Shown here one piece after another: positions 35,335 to 43,574 of a stretch of 64,000 nt of DNA. The translations under genes were made by a program, and so were the position numbers. The stretch lies in assembly GCA_041391765.1 (NCBI GenBank), contig JAWKNJ010000027.1:1-64000 (forward strand), given 5' to 3'. The notes beneath the pieces were generated by a model, which saw nothing but the letters and a program-made list of their open reading frames with translations, had not been told where the DNA came from and did no database searches. Origin of the DNA: SHAN690 sp041391765. GTDB taxonomy: Bacteria; Bacteroidota; Bacteroidia; Flavobacteriales_G; Salibacteraceae. Numbering within the stretch: position 1 is the stretch's first letter; the number at the start of each line of letters is the position of its first letter.

Positions 35335-35871
35335 ATGAGAAAAACTATCTATTTCAGAGTAGTACTCGATCACGACAAGGATGTGTTTAGAGATATTGAG
35401 ATCAGTACAGACGACACGTTTCTTTCTTTGCATGACATGATTCAAGAAGCTTTTGGATTTGACAATAGTCAAATGGCATCCTTTTATGTAAGCAATGAGG
35501 ATTGGGAAAAGGGACAGGAAATTACCCTAATGTCGGTTCAAGATCCAGAAGAGTCCGGCCAGCCCATTTGGCTGATGGATGAAATAAAATTAAACAATAT
35601 CATATTCGAATTAGGTCAAAAACTCATTTACGTTTTTGACTTTATGCTTATGTGGTGTTTCTACATCGATGTCATAAAAGTGACAGATGTTGAAGAGAAT
35701 GTTATTCTCCCTAGAATTACCCAGTCTTACGGAGATGCTCCTGATCAGTACAGTAAGTCCGGAGAAATATCATTTGACAGCAATGAGATCGAACCCGAAA
35801 TAGAAGATGACACTTCTGAAGATGAACTGGAAGAGCTGTTCCGTCAAATGGGTGATCACGACTTGAACTAA
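35335..35871 (+). CDS. pRiA4b ORF-3-like ('IS1096 passenger TnpR') protein
   Basis: 178 residues from the ATG at 35335, 4 bases after cca; an earlier start at 35290 overlaps cca and precedes the domain. N-terminal half fits the pRiA4b ORF-3-like family (KTIYFRVVLDHDKDVFRDIEI; TFLSLHDMIQEAFGFDNSQM; KLIYVFDFMLMWCFYIDVIKV), with a very acidic C-terminal tail (EIEPEIEDDTSEDELEELF). Despite the database name there is no transposon here. It is sandwiched with small gaps between cca and miaA, which argues for a housekeeping, possibly tRNA-linked, role. That is inference from position. Confidence 0.75.
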   Translation: MRKTIYFRVVLDHDKDVFRDIEISTDDTFLSLHDMIQEAFGFDNSQMASFYVSNEDWEKGQEITLMSVQDPEESGQPIWLMDEIKLNNIIFELGQKLIYVFDFMLMWCFYIDVIKVTDVEENVILPRITQSYGDAPDQYSKSGEISFDSNEIEPEIEDDTSEDELEELFRQMGDHDLN

Positions 35872-35877
35872 CGCCTC

Positions 35878-36771
35878 TTGCCGAAGCTCATCGTCATTGG
35901 CGGCCCAACCGCATCTGGAAAAACGAAATTGGCAATTGAGCTTGCCCAGCAACTGGACGGTGAGATCATCAATGGCGATTCTCGTCAATTTTATAGAGGA
36001 CTAAACATCGGGACCGCTAAACCTAATGCTGAAGAACAACGCTCTATTCCACATCACTTTATTGACATTAAAGACCCTGAAGAAGATTATAATGCCGGAG
36101 AATTTGAATTGGATGTCGTTGAGTTTTTATCCTCCTACTTCAAGCGGAAAGAATTCGCGATTTTAGTCGGTGGTTCAGGGCTCTACATAAATGCAGTTGT
36201 CAATGGATTTGACAAACTCCCATCGCAAGATCAGACACTGAGACAAAAATGGAGTGAATCACTTGAGGGAAAAGGAATTGAATCACTTCAAATTGCATTG
36301 AGGAAGCTGGACCCTGAATATTACAACATTGTCGATTTGAATAATCCTCAGCGTTTAATTAGGGCGCTTGAAGTTTGCGAATCGACTGGTCGGCCATATT
36401 CATCATTCAGATCATCTTCGATTCAAGAACGAAGTTTCAAAATCAAAGGATTCTGGCTTAATCCCCCTCGAGATAAATTGTACACAAGAATTAATAAACG
36501 GGTTGAACAGATGATGTTTGACGGATTGTTGGATGAGGTTCAATCAAATTTACCCTATCGGCATTGCAACGCGCTACAAACAGTAGGGTACGCTGAGTTA
36601 TTTGATTTTCTGGATGGCAAAACAGACCTTTCTTACGCTGTTGATAAGATAATGCAACACACTCGGAACTACGCTAAGCGTCAGGTAACTTGGTTCAAGA
36701 AACAGTCCTATATGATTGAGCTCAATGACAATAATCTTGAAGCTATTCTGAGGCATCTGAATATTGAATAA
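35878..36771 (+). CDS. miaA: tRNA dimethylallyltransferase
   Basis: 297 residues starting with TTG at 35878, directly before the conserved KLIVIGGPTASGKTKLAIEL; no ATG exists between the upstream stop and the P-loop. Adds dimethylallyl to A37 of tRNAs reading UNN codons. Further motifs: NGDSRQFYRGLNIGTAKP, HHFIDIKDPEEDYNAGEFE, VGGSGLYINAVVNGFD, and the C-terminal ALQTVGYAELFDFLDG and RNYAKRQVTWFKKQ. It ends the operon that begins with dapD. Confidence 0.96.
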   Translation: MPKLIVIGGPTASGKTKLAIELAQQLDGEIINGDSRQFYRGLNIGTAKPNAEEQRSIPHHFIDIKDPEEDYNAGEFELDVVEFLSSYFKRKEFAILVGGSGLYINAVVNGFDKLPSQDQTLRQKWSESLEGKGIESLQIALRKLDPEYYNIVDLNNPQRLIRALEVCESTGRPYSSFRSSSIQERSFKIKGFWLNPPRDKLYTRINKRVEQMMFDGLLDEVQSNLPYRHCNALQTVGYAELFDFLDGKTDLSYAVDKIMQHTRNYAKRQVTWFKKQSYMIELNDNNLEAILRHLNIE

Positions 36772-36815
36772 ACCGTCTATTAAAGCGTATATATTCGCAA
36801 TAACACTTTTGAACT

Positions 36816-37352
36816 ATGAAATTCCTAGTAACAGCAACCCTCTTTGTATTTGGAGTAAGCACAATGTCCGCACAAGAAGGATTATCAAGCAAGTATGATG
36901 AGGAATGCAACTGCACCGTGATTGAAAATCATAACTCAGACGGAACTCTTAGCTCTCGACACGAAGAAAATGCAGCCGGACAGCGACACGGAAATGAAGT
37001 CGTTTACTTCCCTGATGGTAAGATTCAATACGAGCGAAATTGGTCACATGGAAACCTTAACGGGATCGGCACTCATTATCATCCGAACGGTCAGCCATAT
37101 ATGAAACAGCATTATGCCAATGGTAAGAAAAAGGGCACATGGACATTCTATGACATCGATGGTGATGTTACACAGGAAATCATTTACAAAGATGGTTCTA
37201 ATGACGGCACTTATAAGTATTATCAGGCTGGGGTTCACTACTTAACACAAACTCTCGTCAATGGAGTGCTAGATTCAGAAGACATTCTGAATCTTGAGAT
37301 CTACAATCAACTTAAAGAAGAAGCCGCAGCTGCTTTGAAGGCTGGTAAATAA
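36816..37352 (+). CDS. Exported MORN-repeat (YwqK-like) protein
   Basis: 178 residues with a signal peptide (FLVTATLFVFGVSTMSAQ). The mature part has four to five MORN-2 type repeats (GNEVVYFPDGKIQYERNWSHG; NGIGTHYHPNGQPYMKQHYAN; KKGTWTFYDIDGDVTQE; NDGTYKYYQAG) and an Ala-rich helical tail. Such proteins are common in Bacteroidota and carry the automatic label 'toxin-antitoxin YwqK antitoxin', for which there is no support here. Function unknown. Confidence 0.75.
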   Translation: MKFLVTATLFVFGVSTMSAQEGLSSKYDEECNCTVIENHNSDGTLSSRHEENAAGQRHGNEVVYFPDGKIQYERNWSHGNLNGIGTHYHPNGQPYMKQHYANGKKKGTWTFYDIDGDVTQEIIYKDGSNDGTYKYYQAGVHYLTQTLVNGVLDSEDILNLEIYNQLKEEAAAALKAGK

Positions 37353-37355
37353 GGG

Positions 37356-38015
37356 CTAGAAGAATATTTCGTATTCAACTACTTGATTATTCAGGTTTAT
37401 TTCACCCGAAACATCTGAAGAATTGAGACTATTGATAACGTTCGCAGTGTATGGAACAATTTGGTTTCCATATATTTTACAATCTAAAATTGTGTCTACC
37501 AATCCGCTGAAGTAAAGTTTTTCCTGAGGGCAACATGAGGGGCAATTGGGAGAATGATCGCCCATGTCTAAGGTCAACGTGTTCGAGGCTGATGTTCGAT
37601 TCACAATATGAAGCCTTAAGTTGGTGGCTAAATAGAGTTCAATATCATACCTGTTTTCCTCCTTGGGTGACCATTCGTCTCGGTCCACCTTTTCTTGATA
37701 CAGAAAATACTCGGGCGCATTCACCTCCATCAAATAGTCAACCACAGAAGATCTCTCAAAATCAAGCCTATAATTACCAGATTCATTTGTACTTCCCTTC
37801 GCTAACAGTGAATAACCTGAAGAATATACCCCGTTTTGAACAGATGAGTAACTAAGGATAATTGGTATACTCGAGAGTAATTCTTTCGTGTTACCATCCA
37901 GGACATCACCATAAACGGTCATTTCTTGTTCTTTTCTGCATGAATCAAACAAGCAAAGACAGGATATAAATAAACCGAAGATGAAAGTTGACTTTATATA
38001 TTTTTCTGCTGACAA
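37356..38015 (-). CDS. Uncharacterised lipoprotein with carboxypeptidase-regulatory-like domain
   Basis: 219 residues from a TTG at 38015; no ATG is available upstream of the signal (STFIFGLFISCLCLFDSC, lipobox Cys). The mature part starts MTVYGDVLDGNTKELLSSIP and GSTNESGNYRLDFERSS, an Ig-like carboxypeptidase-regulatory fold. A Cys-rich patch SPNCPSCCPQ lies near residue 165. It is convergent with the MORN gene (3 bases between stops) and divergent from the next lipoprotein, with only 19 bases between starts, so the two promoters must overlap. Function unknown. Confidence 0.65.
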   Translation of the reverse strand: MSAEKYIKSTFIFGLFISCLCLFDSCRKEQEMTVYGDVLDGNTKELLSSIPIILSYSSVQNGVYSSGYSLLAKGSTNESGNYRLDFERSSVVDYLMEVNAPEYFLYQEKVDRDEWSPKEENRYDIELYLATNLRLHIVNRTSASNTLTLDMGDHSPNCPSCCPQEKLYFSGLVDTILDCKIYGNQIVPYTANVINSLNSSDVSGEINLNNQVVEYEIFF

Positions 38016-38034
38016 TTCATTCTATTTTCGCCCA

Positions 38035-38754
38035 ATGAAGGAACGCTTTTTTTTAATCTCAACCATTCTCATCTTCAGCTTGATGATCGCTAACTCGTGC
38101 GGTCCAAATAAAACTAGAGAAGAAAAGCTGGAAATTGAGGAAGTGGAGCTTCAAGGTGTTCCGTTCACCCGCAAAGTGAAACACGATACCGTTTTATTTA
38201 TAGCACACAAGATTGCCGACTATGAAGTTTGGAAGGCTGCATTTGATATTGCTCAACCAGTTCGAGAAAAACATGGGGTAATGGTTCTCAATGTATTCCG
38301 CGATCAAAATGACACCAACCTGGTTCTTGTTTATACTAACATCACTAATGTGGAGCGTGCCAAGGAGTACGTCACCTCTGAATCATTGCAAAAATCAATG
38401 CAAAACGCGGGCGTTCAAGGCACAATGGATTTATATTGGTTGACTCAAGAAATGAGCTACAATAAAGATATCACGGATTCTATTCTATTCTTCATGAGCT
38501 TCAAAGTGATGAAATACGACCGTTGGGAAAATGCATTCTTAGATGATTATCGAAATGAACCCGATAGAGACTTTCAGGTAATCAATGTTTTAAAAGGTGT
38601 TGAAGATCAAGGCCTTGTTGGAATGCTCTTCGCGGTAAACGATCATGATTATGTACAAATCATGGAAAAAAACAATTCCTTCAGAGCAAAAATGCTTGCG
38701 GCTGGTGTTATCAGCTACCCGATCACCTACAAGCTGCGTGAAATGCCTCTTTAA
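38035..38754 (+). CDS. Lipoprotein with two ferredoxin-like (dimeric alpha/beta barrel) domains
   Basis: 239 residues from the ATG at 38035; an in-frame ATG at 37981 only adds residues ahead of a complete lipoprotein signal (FFLISTILIFSLMIANSC). Two repeats of the same plan follow: VLFIAHKIADYEVWKAAFD with VMVLNVFRDQND and TNLVLVYTNI, then ILFFMSFKVMKYDRWENAFLD with FQVINVLKGVEDQG and LVGMLFAVND. Each looks like a dimeric alpha/beta-barrel (ABM-like) unit. Ligand and role are unknown. Confidence 0.7.
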   Translation: MKERFFLISTILIFSLMIANSCGPNKTREEKLEIEEVELQGVPFTRKVKHDTVLFIAHKIADYEVWKAAFDIAQPVREKHGVMVLNVFRDQNDTNLVLVYTNITNVERAKEYVTSESLQKSMQNAGVQGTMDLYWLTQEMSYNKDITDSILFFMSFKVMKYDRWENAFLDDYRNEPDRDFQVINVLKGVEDQGLVGMLFAVNDHDYVQIMEKNNSFRAKMLAAGVISYPITYKLREMPL

Positions 38755-38831
38755 AACTTGTTCATGGTTTCGTCCTTGAACATGACTCAATTTAATTCTA
38801 TTGTTTTTACTTTTCGCCAAATATTAAGACG

Positions 38832-39167
38832 ATGCAAAGCGAGCGAATGAAATTGATTAAGGAAATGCTGGATACAAATCCTAAAGATTCATTCCTCAAA
38901 TATGCTGCTGCGCTTGAATATGAAAAAGAAGGCAAACGCAAAGCCGCTATTAAAACAATAGAGGAACTACTTGAAAATGATGCCGAGTACTTAGGCGCCT
39001 ATTACAAGCTAGGAAAACTTTATGAAGCAGAAGGCAAGGAAGCTGACGCCATCAACATTTATCGAAGAGGACTTCAGGTTTCAAAGAAATCATCAGATTT
39101 AAAGACCGAAGGCGAGCTTACTGAAGCGCTGATGCTCCTTGGTGCTGACGAAGACATAAACTGGTAA
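38832..39167 (+). CDS. Small TPR protein
   Basis: 111 residues without a signal peptide, so cytoplasmic. Two to three TPR units: SFLKYAAALEYEKEGKRKAA, EYLGAYYKLGKLYEAEGKEA and AINIYRRGLQVSKKSSDLKTEGELTEAL (in parts). It stands alone; its stop is 3 bases from the stop of the convergent response-regulator gene. Short stand-alone TPR proteins of this kind are common in Flavobacteriia; partners are unknown. Confidence 0.75.
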   Translation: MQSERMKLIKEMLDTNPKDSFLKYAAALEYEKEGKRKAAIKTIEELLENDAEYLGAYYKLGKLYEAEGKEADAINIYRRGLQVSKKSSDLKTEGELTEALMLLGADEDINW

Positions 39168-39170
39168 TCC

Positions 39171-39836
39171 TTAGCTTCTTGTTTCACTGAAAAGAAACTT
39201 GTTAGGACTGATCAAGTTTTCGCGGACAGCATAAATAATAAGTCCTGCTGTATTATTGATTCCCAGTTTATTCATGATATTCTTTCGGTGAGTCATCACT
39301 GTATGAAAACTAAGGTGAATCCTATCAGCAATTTGCTTTGTTGTCAGGCCTTGGGCGACAAGTTGAAGTATTTCCAGTTCTCGCTCCGAAATGGCAATCG
39401 GATCGCACCCATGTGGGTCACCGAAGTCATTGTTCAACTTATCAAGGACCTTTCCGCAGAAGAATTTATCACCTCGCGAACAACTAATTACGCTGTCTAT
39501 GATTTCCTCATGATCACAATCACTCATCAAATGACCATAAAGACCTGCCTCAAGCAGCTTTCTAACTGTGGTGACGTCACATTCGGTGGTCATGGCCACG
39601 ATCTTGATACCCGGAGAAATTCTAAGCGACCTTAGCACATCAGAGGAGTGAAAGCCTTGTGCCGAATAATCAATCAACAACACTTGTGCACCTGTTTCCA
39701 TGAGCATTGAGGTCAACGTGTCGGAATCCTTTGCGATTCCCGATATTTCTACCTTCTCAACCGCAGAAAAAACGGATTTTAAGCCTTCTGTAATAATGAA
39801 GTTAGACTGTGCTATTATCAGCTTTATGGAATCCAT
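39171..39836 (-). CDS. NarL/LuxR-family response regulator with degenerate receiver
   Basis: 221 residues: receiver domain (1-120) and a LuxR-type helix-turn-helix (150-210: ISERELEILQLVAQGLTTKQ; IHLSFHTVMTHRKNIMNKLG). The phosphoacceptor is present (Asp56 in VLLIDYSAQGF). The usual acidic pair after the first strand is replaced by Gln-Ser (IIAQSN, residues 10-11), and the conserved Lys is Ser (GHLMSD, residue 105). Phosphorylation is therefore doubtful. No histidine kinase is next to it. It probably acts as a DNA-binding regulator of unknown targets. Confidence 0.85.
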   Translation of the reverse strand: MDSIKLIIAQSNFIITEGLKSVFSAVEKVEISGIAKDSDTLTSMLMETGAQVLLIDYSAQGFHSSDVLRSLRISPGIKIVAMTTECDVTTVRKLLEAGLYGHLMSDCDHEEIIDSVISCSRGDKFFCGKVLDKLNNDFGDPHGCDPIAISERELEILQLVAQGLTTKQIADRIHLSFHTVMTHRKNIMNKLGINNTAGLIIYAVRENLISPNKFLFSETRS

Positions 39837-39886
39837 GGAAAGCTGCGAATTTATTAAGAATGATTCTAAATAAAATCAACTCTTGA

Positions 39887-40810
39887 TTAAATATTAAATT
39901 GACGTCCTTCCTCGGCTAATTCAGATTTCGTAAAGATCGATCTTGCTTCTTGCAGGAGCGGCTGCAAGCTATCATATCTTGCCGAAAAATGCCCGAGGAG
40001 CAACTTACCTACCGATGCATTTCTAGCCACTTTTGCTGCCTGCTGTGCCGTAGAGTGTAGTGTCTTAGCCGACCTTTCCATGTCTGCTTCCATAAAAGTA
40101 GACTCGTGGTAAAGACAGTCAACATTTTTTACAAACTCGGAAGTAGATTCAAGTGGCAATGTATCGGTGCAGTAAGCATAGCTCTTAGCGGGTTGCGGAT
40201 TTACAGTCAATTCTGAATTAGATATAATATGCCCGTCTTCAGCGACAAAATCTTGACCGGCCTTGATTTCCGGAATCTTGATAATGGGTACACCGTACTT
40301 CTCTCCTACTTCACTCAAATATGTGCGCTGCTTTTCATTTTGACGGAAAAGAAAACCAACACAATGAATTCGATGACGTAATGGGAACGCTGCGACTGAA
40401 AGTTGCTTATCGGTATACACCTCGGCAAGAACATCGCCTTTTACGTGATCTGTAGATATATATCGAATTGGATACTGCATGTGTCCGCCTCCGGCCTTCA
40501 ATTGCAGATTAATGATTTCCTTAAGCATTGAGGGAGCCACGATAACGAATTCCTTTGTTCTTCCCAATAAATTCATACTATTCATTAATCCGAGTAAACC
40601 GAAATAATGATCTCCATGAAGGTGTGAAATGAAAACTGCTTTAATCCTCTGCATTTTCAAGTGATATCGCCTGAATTGCATTTGCGTGCCTTCGCCACAA
40701 TCAATTAAATAGTATTGATTTTCACATTGGAGCAACTGAGCGCTTGGGTTACGACTGTTCGCTGGAAGTGCTGAGTTTGAACCAAGTATCGTTAAACTAA
40801 AATCAGACAA
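39887..40810 (-). CDS. rnz: Ribonuclease Z
   Basis: 307 residues of the metallo-beta-lactamase fold; trims the 3' trailer of tRNA precursors before CCA addition. Motifs: LTILGSNSALPANSRNPSAQ, IDCGEGTQMQFRR, the metal site SHLHGDHYFGLLGL, FPLRHRIHCVGFL, and late AYCTDTLP and GHFSARY. It is third in a minus-strand operon after a STAS protein and a T9SS protein (gaps 2 and 11 bases). Together with cca and the tRNA-modification genes it adds to the tRNA theme of this part of the window. Confidence 0.95.
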   Translation of the reverse strand: MSDFSLTILGSNSALPANSRNPSAQLLQCENQYYLIDCGEGTQMQFRRYHLKMQRIKAVFISHLHGDHYFGLLGLMNSMNLLGRTKEFVIVAPSMLKEIINLQLKAGGGHMQYPIRYISTDHVKGDVLAEVYTDKQLSVAAFPLRHRIHCVGFLFRQNEKQRTYLSEVGEKYGVPIIKIPEIKAGQDFVAEDGHIISNSELTVNPQPAKSYAYCTDTLPLESTSEFVKNVDCLYHESTFMEADMERSAKTLHSTAQQAAKVARNASVGKLLLGHFSARYDSLQPLLQEARSIFTKSELAEEGRQFNI

Positions 40811-40821
40811 CTGACCAGTGG

Positions 40822-41583
40822 TTATTGCAAAACGAATCGTAAGGATGTGGAATGATCTCCTTGCGTTAGTATGGCAAAATAAACACCAGGCACAAGGTTA
40901 AATCTTGAGAGCGGCATCGAAATCACAGATTCAGAGCCGTTACCTCTATAGGCAGCAACTTCAGAGCCGAGCAACGAATAGATGCTAACGACATAAGAAC
41001 TAGTTGACATTGTTTGCAATTGCATCATCGAGTTCTTTGATGCCGGATTCTGAGACATTACCACCTTTAGACGGCTATTCGAATTAACTTTTAGCTGTCC
41101 CTGCGGATAACCATCCTTGATGGTTATGGAATACTCGGACATTGTGCTCGGATACGAATAGGCCACTCCAAAAGGTCTACCGTGGATGACAAAGTTCACA
41201 TCGAGCACATGCGTTCCTGTATCTGCCGTATCGGTTGGTATTCCATACAATCTAATACATCCAAAATCACCACCTGCGAATGCACAGCTCATTGGACTAC
41301 AATCATATTCAAGGCCAACGGGCACACTGTCGATCCCAGTGAGCTTAACGCTGTCGATTGCCACATTGCCTAGTGGATCAGGAAATATAGTATCCGTTGG
41401 AATCCGCAAGTAAATAACCGTTTCATAGCCGATACCTATTTGACCAACTGGAAGGCCATCTTCAAATGGTGGATAATAATCCGAAGTGATGGTGGTGTCC
41501 GGAACACACTGAGAATAGGAAGCCAGACCAAACGTCAAAGAGACTAGAAGTGTAACTATTGACCAGCGAACATTCATGCGCAA
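40822..41583 (-). CDS. T9SS-sorted secreted protein
   Basis: 253 residues: signal peptide (VRWSIVTLLVSLTFGLASYSQ), a Cys-containing beta domain (CVPDTTITSDYYPPFEDGLP; IDSVPVGLEYDCSPMSCAFA; FGCIRLYGIPTDTADTG) and a T9SS type A sorting domain (MVSQNPASKNSMMQL-like, seen as VVMSQNPASKNSMMQLQT; SIYSLLGSEV; GVYFAILTQGDHSTSLRF). Passenger function unknown. It lies between a STAS gene and rnz in one operon. Confidence 0.8.
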   Translation of the reverse strand: MRMNVRWSIVTLLVSLTFGLASYSQCVPDTTITSDYYPPFEDGLPVGQIGIGYETVIYLRIPTDTIFPDPLGNVAIDSVKLTGIDSVPVGLEYDCSPMSCAFAGGDFGCIRLYGIPTDTADTGTHVLDVNFVIHGRPFGVAYSYPSTMSEYSITIKDGYPQGQLKVNSNSRLKVVMSQNPASKNSMMQLQTMSTSSYVVSIYSLLGSEVAAYRGNGSESVISMPLSRFNLVPGVYFAILTQGDHSTSLRFVLQ

Positions 41584-41585
41584 GA

Positions 41586-41957
41586 TCAGTCATTTTCAAC
41601 TTCCCTACCCACCTCTTCCATGAGTAAGAAATCGATTGCCTCTTGTTGAGTTGGGGTGATATTCAATACAGAATCAAGCTGAGAAATCGTAACCAATTTC
41701 TGAACCATATCTGTCAATTCACATAATGCGAAGGTTCCTTTAGAATTTTTGCATAAGCGATTTCCTACCAAAATCGCGCTCAGTCCTGAAGAGTCGCAGT
41801 ATCTAGCCTTTGACATATTCAGGATAATGTTTCGAACACCTTGACCGTTTAACTCAACAAACTTAGCCTTCAGTTCTGGTGAAATCACGCCTCCTAGCTT
41901 TTCAGCCTGAACGGTTACTAATGTGTACTTGTCCTTGGTTTCGATAGAAAAATTCAT
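41586..41957 (-). CDS. STAS-domain protein (anti-sigma factor antagonist-like)
   Basis: 123 residues, a single STAS domain: YTLVTVQAEKLGGVISPEL, NIILNMSKARYCDSSGLSAI with Ser56/Ser57 at the usual phosphorylation site, and LVGNRLCKNSKGTFALCELT. The C-terminal 25 residues are acidic and extra. No anti-sigma kinase or sigma gene is adjacent, so a SpoIIAA-type switch cannot be shown. First gene of an operon with a T9SS protein and rnz. Confidence 0.85.
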   Translation of the reverse strand: MNFSIETKDKYTLVTVQAEKLGGVISPELKAKFVELNGQGVRNIILNMSKARYCDSSGLSAILVGNRLCKNSKGTFALCELTDMVQKLVTISQLDSVLNITPTQQEAIDFLLMEEVGREVEND

Positions 41958-41979
41958 GGTTACGATTTTTGCAACAAAA

Positions 41980-41987
41980 CAAATATA
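41980..41987 (-). promoter_or_regulatory. -7 box of the STAS-rnz operon
   Basis: TATATTTG on the minus strand, 22 bases upstream of the STAS ATG, matches TAnnTTTG exactly; it begins 8 bases after the pyrB stop. Confidence 0.5.
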
Positions 41988-41994
41988 GAGTAAA

Positions 41995-42933
41995 TCAGCG
42001 CCCAGTATTAGCCTGACCCGCCAAGAGGTATAAAATTGCCATTCTTACCGCAACACCGTTCTCAACCTGATCAAGTATAATACTATATTCACTATCAGCG
42101 AGATCCGAAGTGATTTCCACTCCCCGATTTATGGGTCCAGGATGCATGATCACAAGATCCTTTTTACCCATTTCATGAAGCACTTCACGGCTCAACCCAT
42201 ATTGCATTGAGTATTCCCTTAAGGTTGGGAAATATTGAATCTCCTGGCGTTCCAATTGAATCCTTAACATATTCGCGACCTCACACCAGCTTATTGCTTT
42301 TCTCAAATCATTGAATACTCTAACGCCCAGCTTCTCTATATGCTTTGGAATCAGCGTTGTTGGCCCACACACTGCTACCTCCGCCCCAAGCATCTGAAGA
42401 CAGAAAATATTAGAAAGTGCGACCCTGGAGTGAAGAATATCTCCAACAATTGCTATTTTCTTACCCCTTAGATCACCTATTCGTTGTTGAAGCGAAAACG
42501 CATCAAGCAGCGCTTGAGTGGGATGCTCATGAGCACCATCACCAGCATTGATAATACTGCAATCCACGTGTTTTGAAAGAAATACACAAGCCCCTGGGTT
42601 AGGATGACGCATCACCACCATATCCACTTTCATCGCTAAGATGTTATTGACGGTATCAATAAGTGTCTCCCCTTTCTTAACAGAGGATGAAGAAGCTGAG
42701 AAATTAACCACATCTGCGGAGAGTCGCTTTTCGGCCAACTCAAACGAAAGCTTAGTTCTTGTTGAGTTTTCAAAGAATATATTGGCGATGGTGACATCTC
42801 TGAGCGAAGGAACTTTCTTGATTGGTCGATTGATGACCTGCTTAAAATTCTCTGCTGTTTCGAAAATCAAGTCAATATCCGAACGTGTGATGTTCTTGAT
42901 TCCAAGCAGATGTTTTGTAGAAAGTTTTGTCAT
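41995..42933 (-). CDS. pyrB: Aspartate carbamoyltransferase catalytic subunit
   Basis: 312 residues. Condenses carbamoyl phosphate and aspartate. Carbamoyl-phosphate site FFENSTRTKLSFELAEKRL, the 80s-loop region VNFSASSSSVKKGETLIDT, VVMRHPNPGA, HEHPTQALLDAFSL, and aspartate-binding MLRIQLERQ with HPGPINRGVEI near the end. No regulatory pyrI is adjacent, and the protein is the length of the PyrI-independent type. Overlaps pyrR by 4 bases. Confidence 0.96.
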   Translation of the reverse strand: MTKLSTKHLLGIKNITRSDIDLIFETAENFKQVINRPIKKVPSLRDVTIANIFFENSTRTKLSFELAEKRLSADVVNFSASSSSVKKGETLIDTVNNILAMKVDMVVMRHPNPGACVFLSKHVDCSIINAGDGAHEHPTQALLDAFSLQQRIGDLRGKKIAIVGDILHSRVALSNIFCLQMLGAEVAVCGPTTLIPKHIEKLGVRVFNDLRKAISWCEVANMLRIQLERQEIQYFPTLREYSMQYGLSREVLHEMGKKDLVIMHPGPINRGVEITSDLADSEYSIILDQVENGVAVRMAILYLLAGQANTGR

Positions 42934-43481
42934 TCCTTTTTACCTGAACTGTAAAGTACGACTTGATTTTCCTGTTCGCTTTCACCCCAAAGCACTTTCA
43001 CTGTCTCATCCGAAACCACATCCACAATTCTTCCCGTGTAGTCGGGTTGCACGGGCAATTCTCTGCTGAACCTGCGATCAATTAACACCATCAATTCAAC
43101 ATTGGCAGGTCGCCCGAAATCAAGCAATGCGTCCAAACCTGACCTCACTGTTCGGCCGGTATATAGCACGTCATCAATCAAAATGATGTTTTGTCCCTCG
43201 ACACTGAATTCGAGGTTTGTTTTGGATGGCACTAACACTTCATCGCGTCTTCTGAAATCATCGCGATGAAAGGTGATGTCTAACTCCCCATATTTGATTT
43301 GGGGAACCTTGGCAAAAGCCTTGAGTCGCTCAGCAATTTTCCGCCCGAGATAAATTCCCCGCGGCTGAAGAGCAACGAGCGCAAGTGACTCAACTTCACC
43401 GTGTCTTTCATAAACTTCGAATGCTAACCTATCCAGGGTGTAGCTCAGCGCCTGCGGATCAAGTAGTGGCCTAGCGTGCAT
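42930..43481 (-). CDS. pyrR: Bifunctional pyr regulator / uracil phosphoribosyltransferase PyrR
   Basis: 183 residues from the ATG at 43481 (MHARPLLDPQALSYTLDRLA). A longer start at 43517 would run into the rpsA terminator and adds nothing conserved. PRPP loop IILIDDVLYTGRTVRSGLDA; further LVALQPRGIYLGRKIAERL and RRDEVLVPSKTN. In Gram-positives PyrR binds pyr mRNA; in Bacteroidota, RNA regulation is less clear. The position before pyrB, with an overlapping ATGA, matches the classic pyrRB order. Confidence 0.93.
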   Translation of the reverse strand: MHARPLLDPQALSYTLDRLAFEVYERHGEVESLALVALQPRGIYLGRKIAERLKAFAKVPQIKYGELDITFHRDDFRRRDEVLVPSKTNLEFSVEGQNIILIDDVLYTGRTVRSGLDALLDFGRPANVELMVLIDRRFSRELPVQPDYTGRIVDVVSDETVKVLWGESEQENQVVLYSSGKKE

Positions 43482-43515
43482 CAGATTGACTGCAAATATA
43501 AGGGAGGTTAGAGGC

Positions 43516-43551
43516 AAAAAAAATCCCCAACGAAAAACGCTGGGGATTTTT
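43516..43551 (-). terminator. Rho-independent terminator of rpsA
   Basis: Stem AAAAATCCCCA / TGGGGATTTTT with an 11-nt loop, followed on the minus strand by eight T. It lies 24 bases beyond the rpsA stop and just before the pyrR start; an attenuation role for pyrR is possible but not supported by a visible antiterminator. Confidence 0.85.
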
Positions 43552-43574
43552 GAATTTATTGAGTTGCTTTCGCA

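Noticed and set aside
35335..35871. Mobile element suggested by the family name IS1096 passenger TnpR
   Set aside because: No transposase, inverted repeats or target duplication; the gene is tightly packed between cca and miaA.
36816..37352. Toxin-antitoxin system (YwqK label)
   Set aside because: The protein is exported and made of MORN repeats, with no toxin partner beside it.
43516..43551. PyrR attenuator
   Set aside because: The hairpin is fully explained as the rpsA terminator; no alternative antiterminator or conserved PyrR-binding loop was seen before pyrR.
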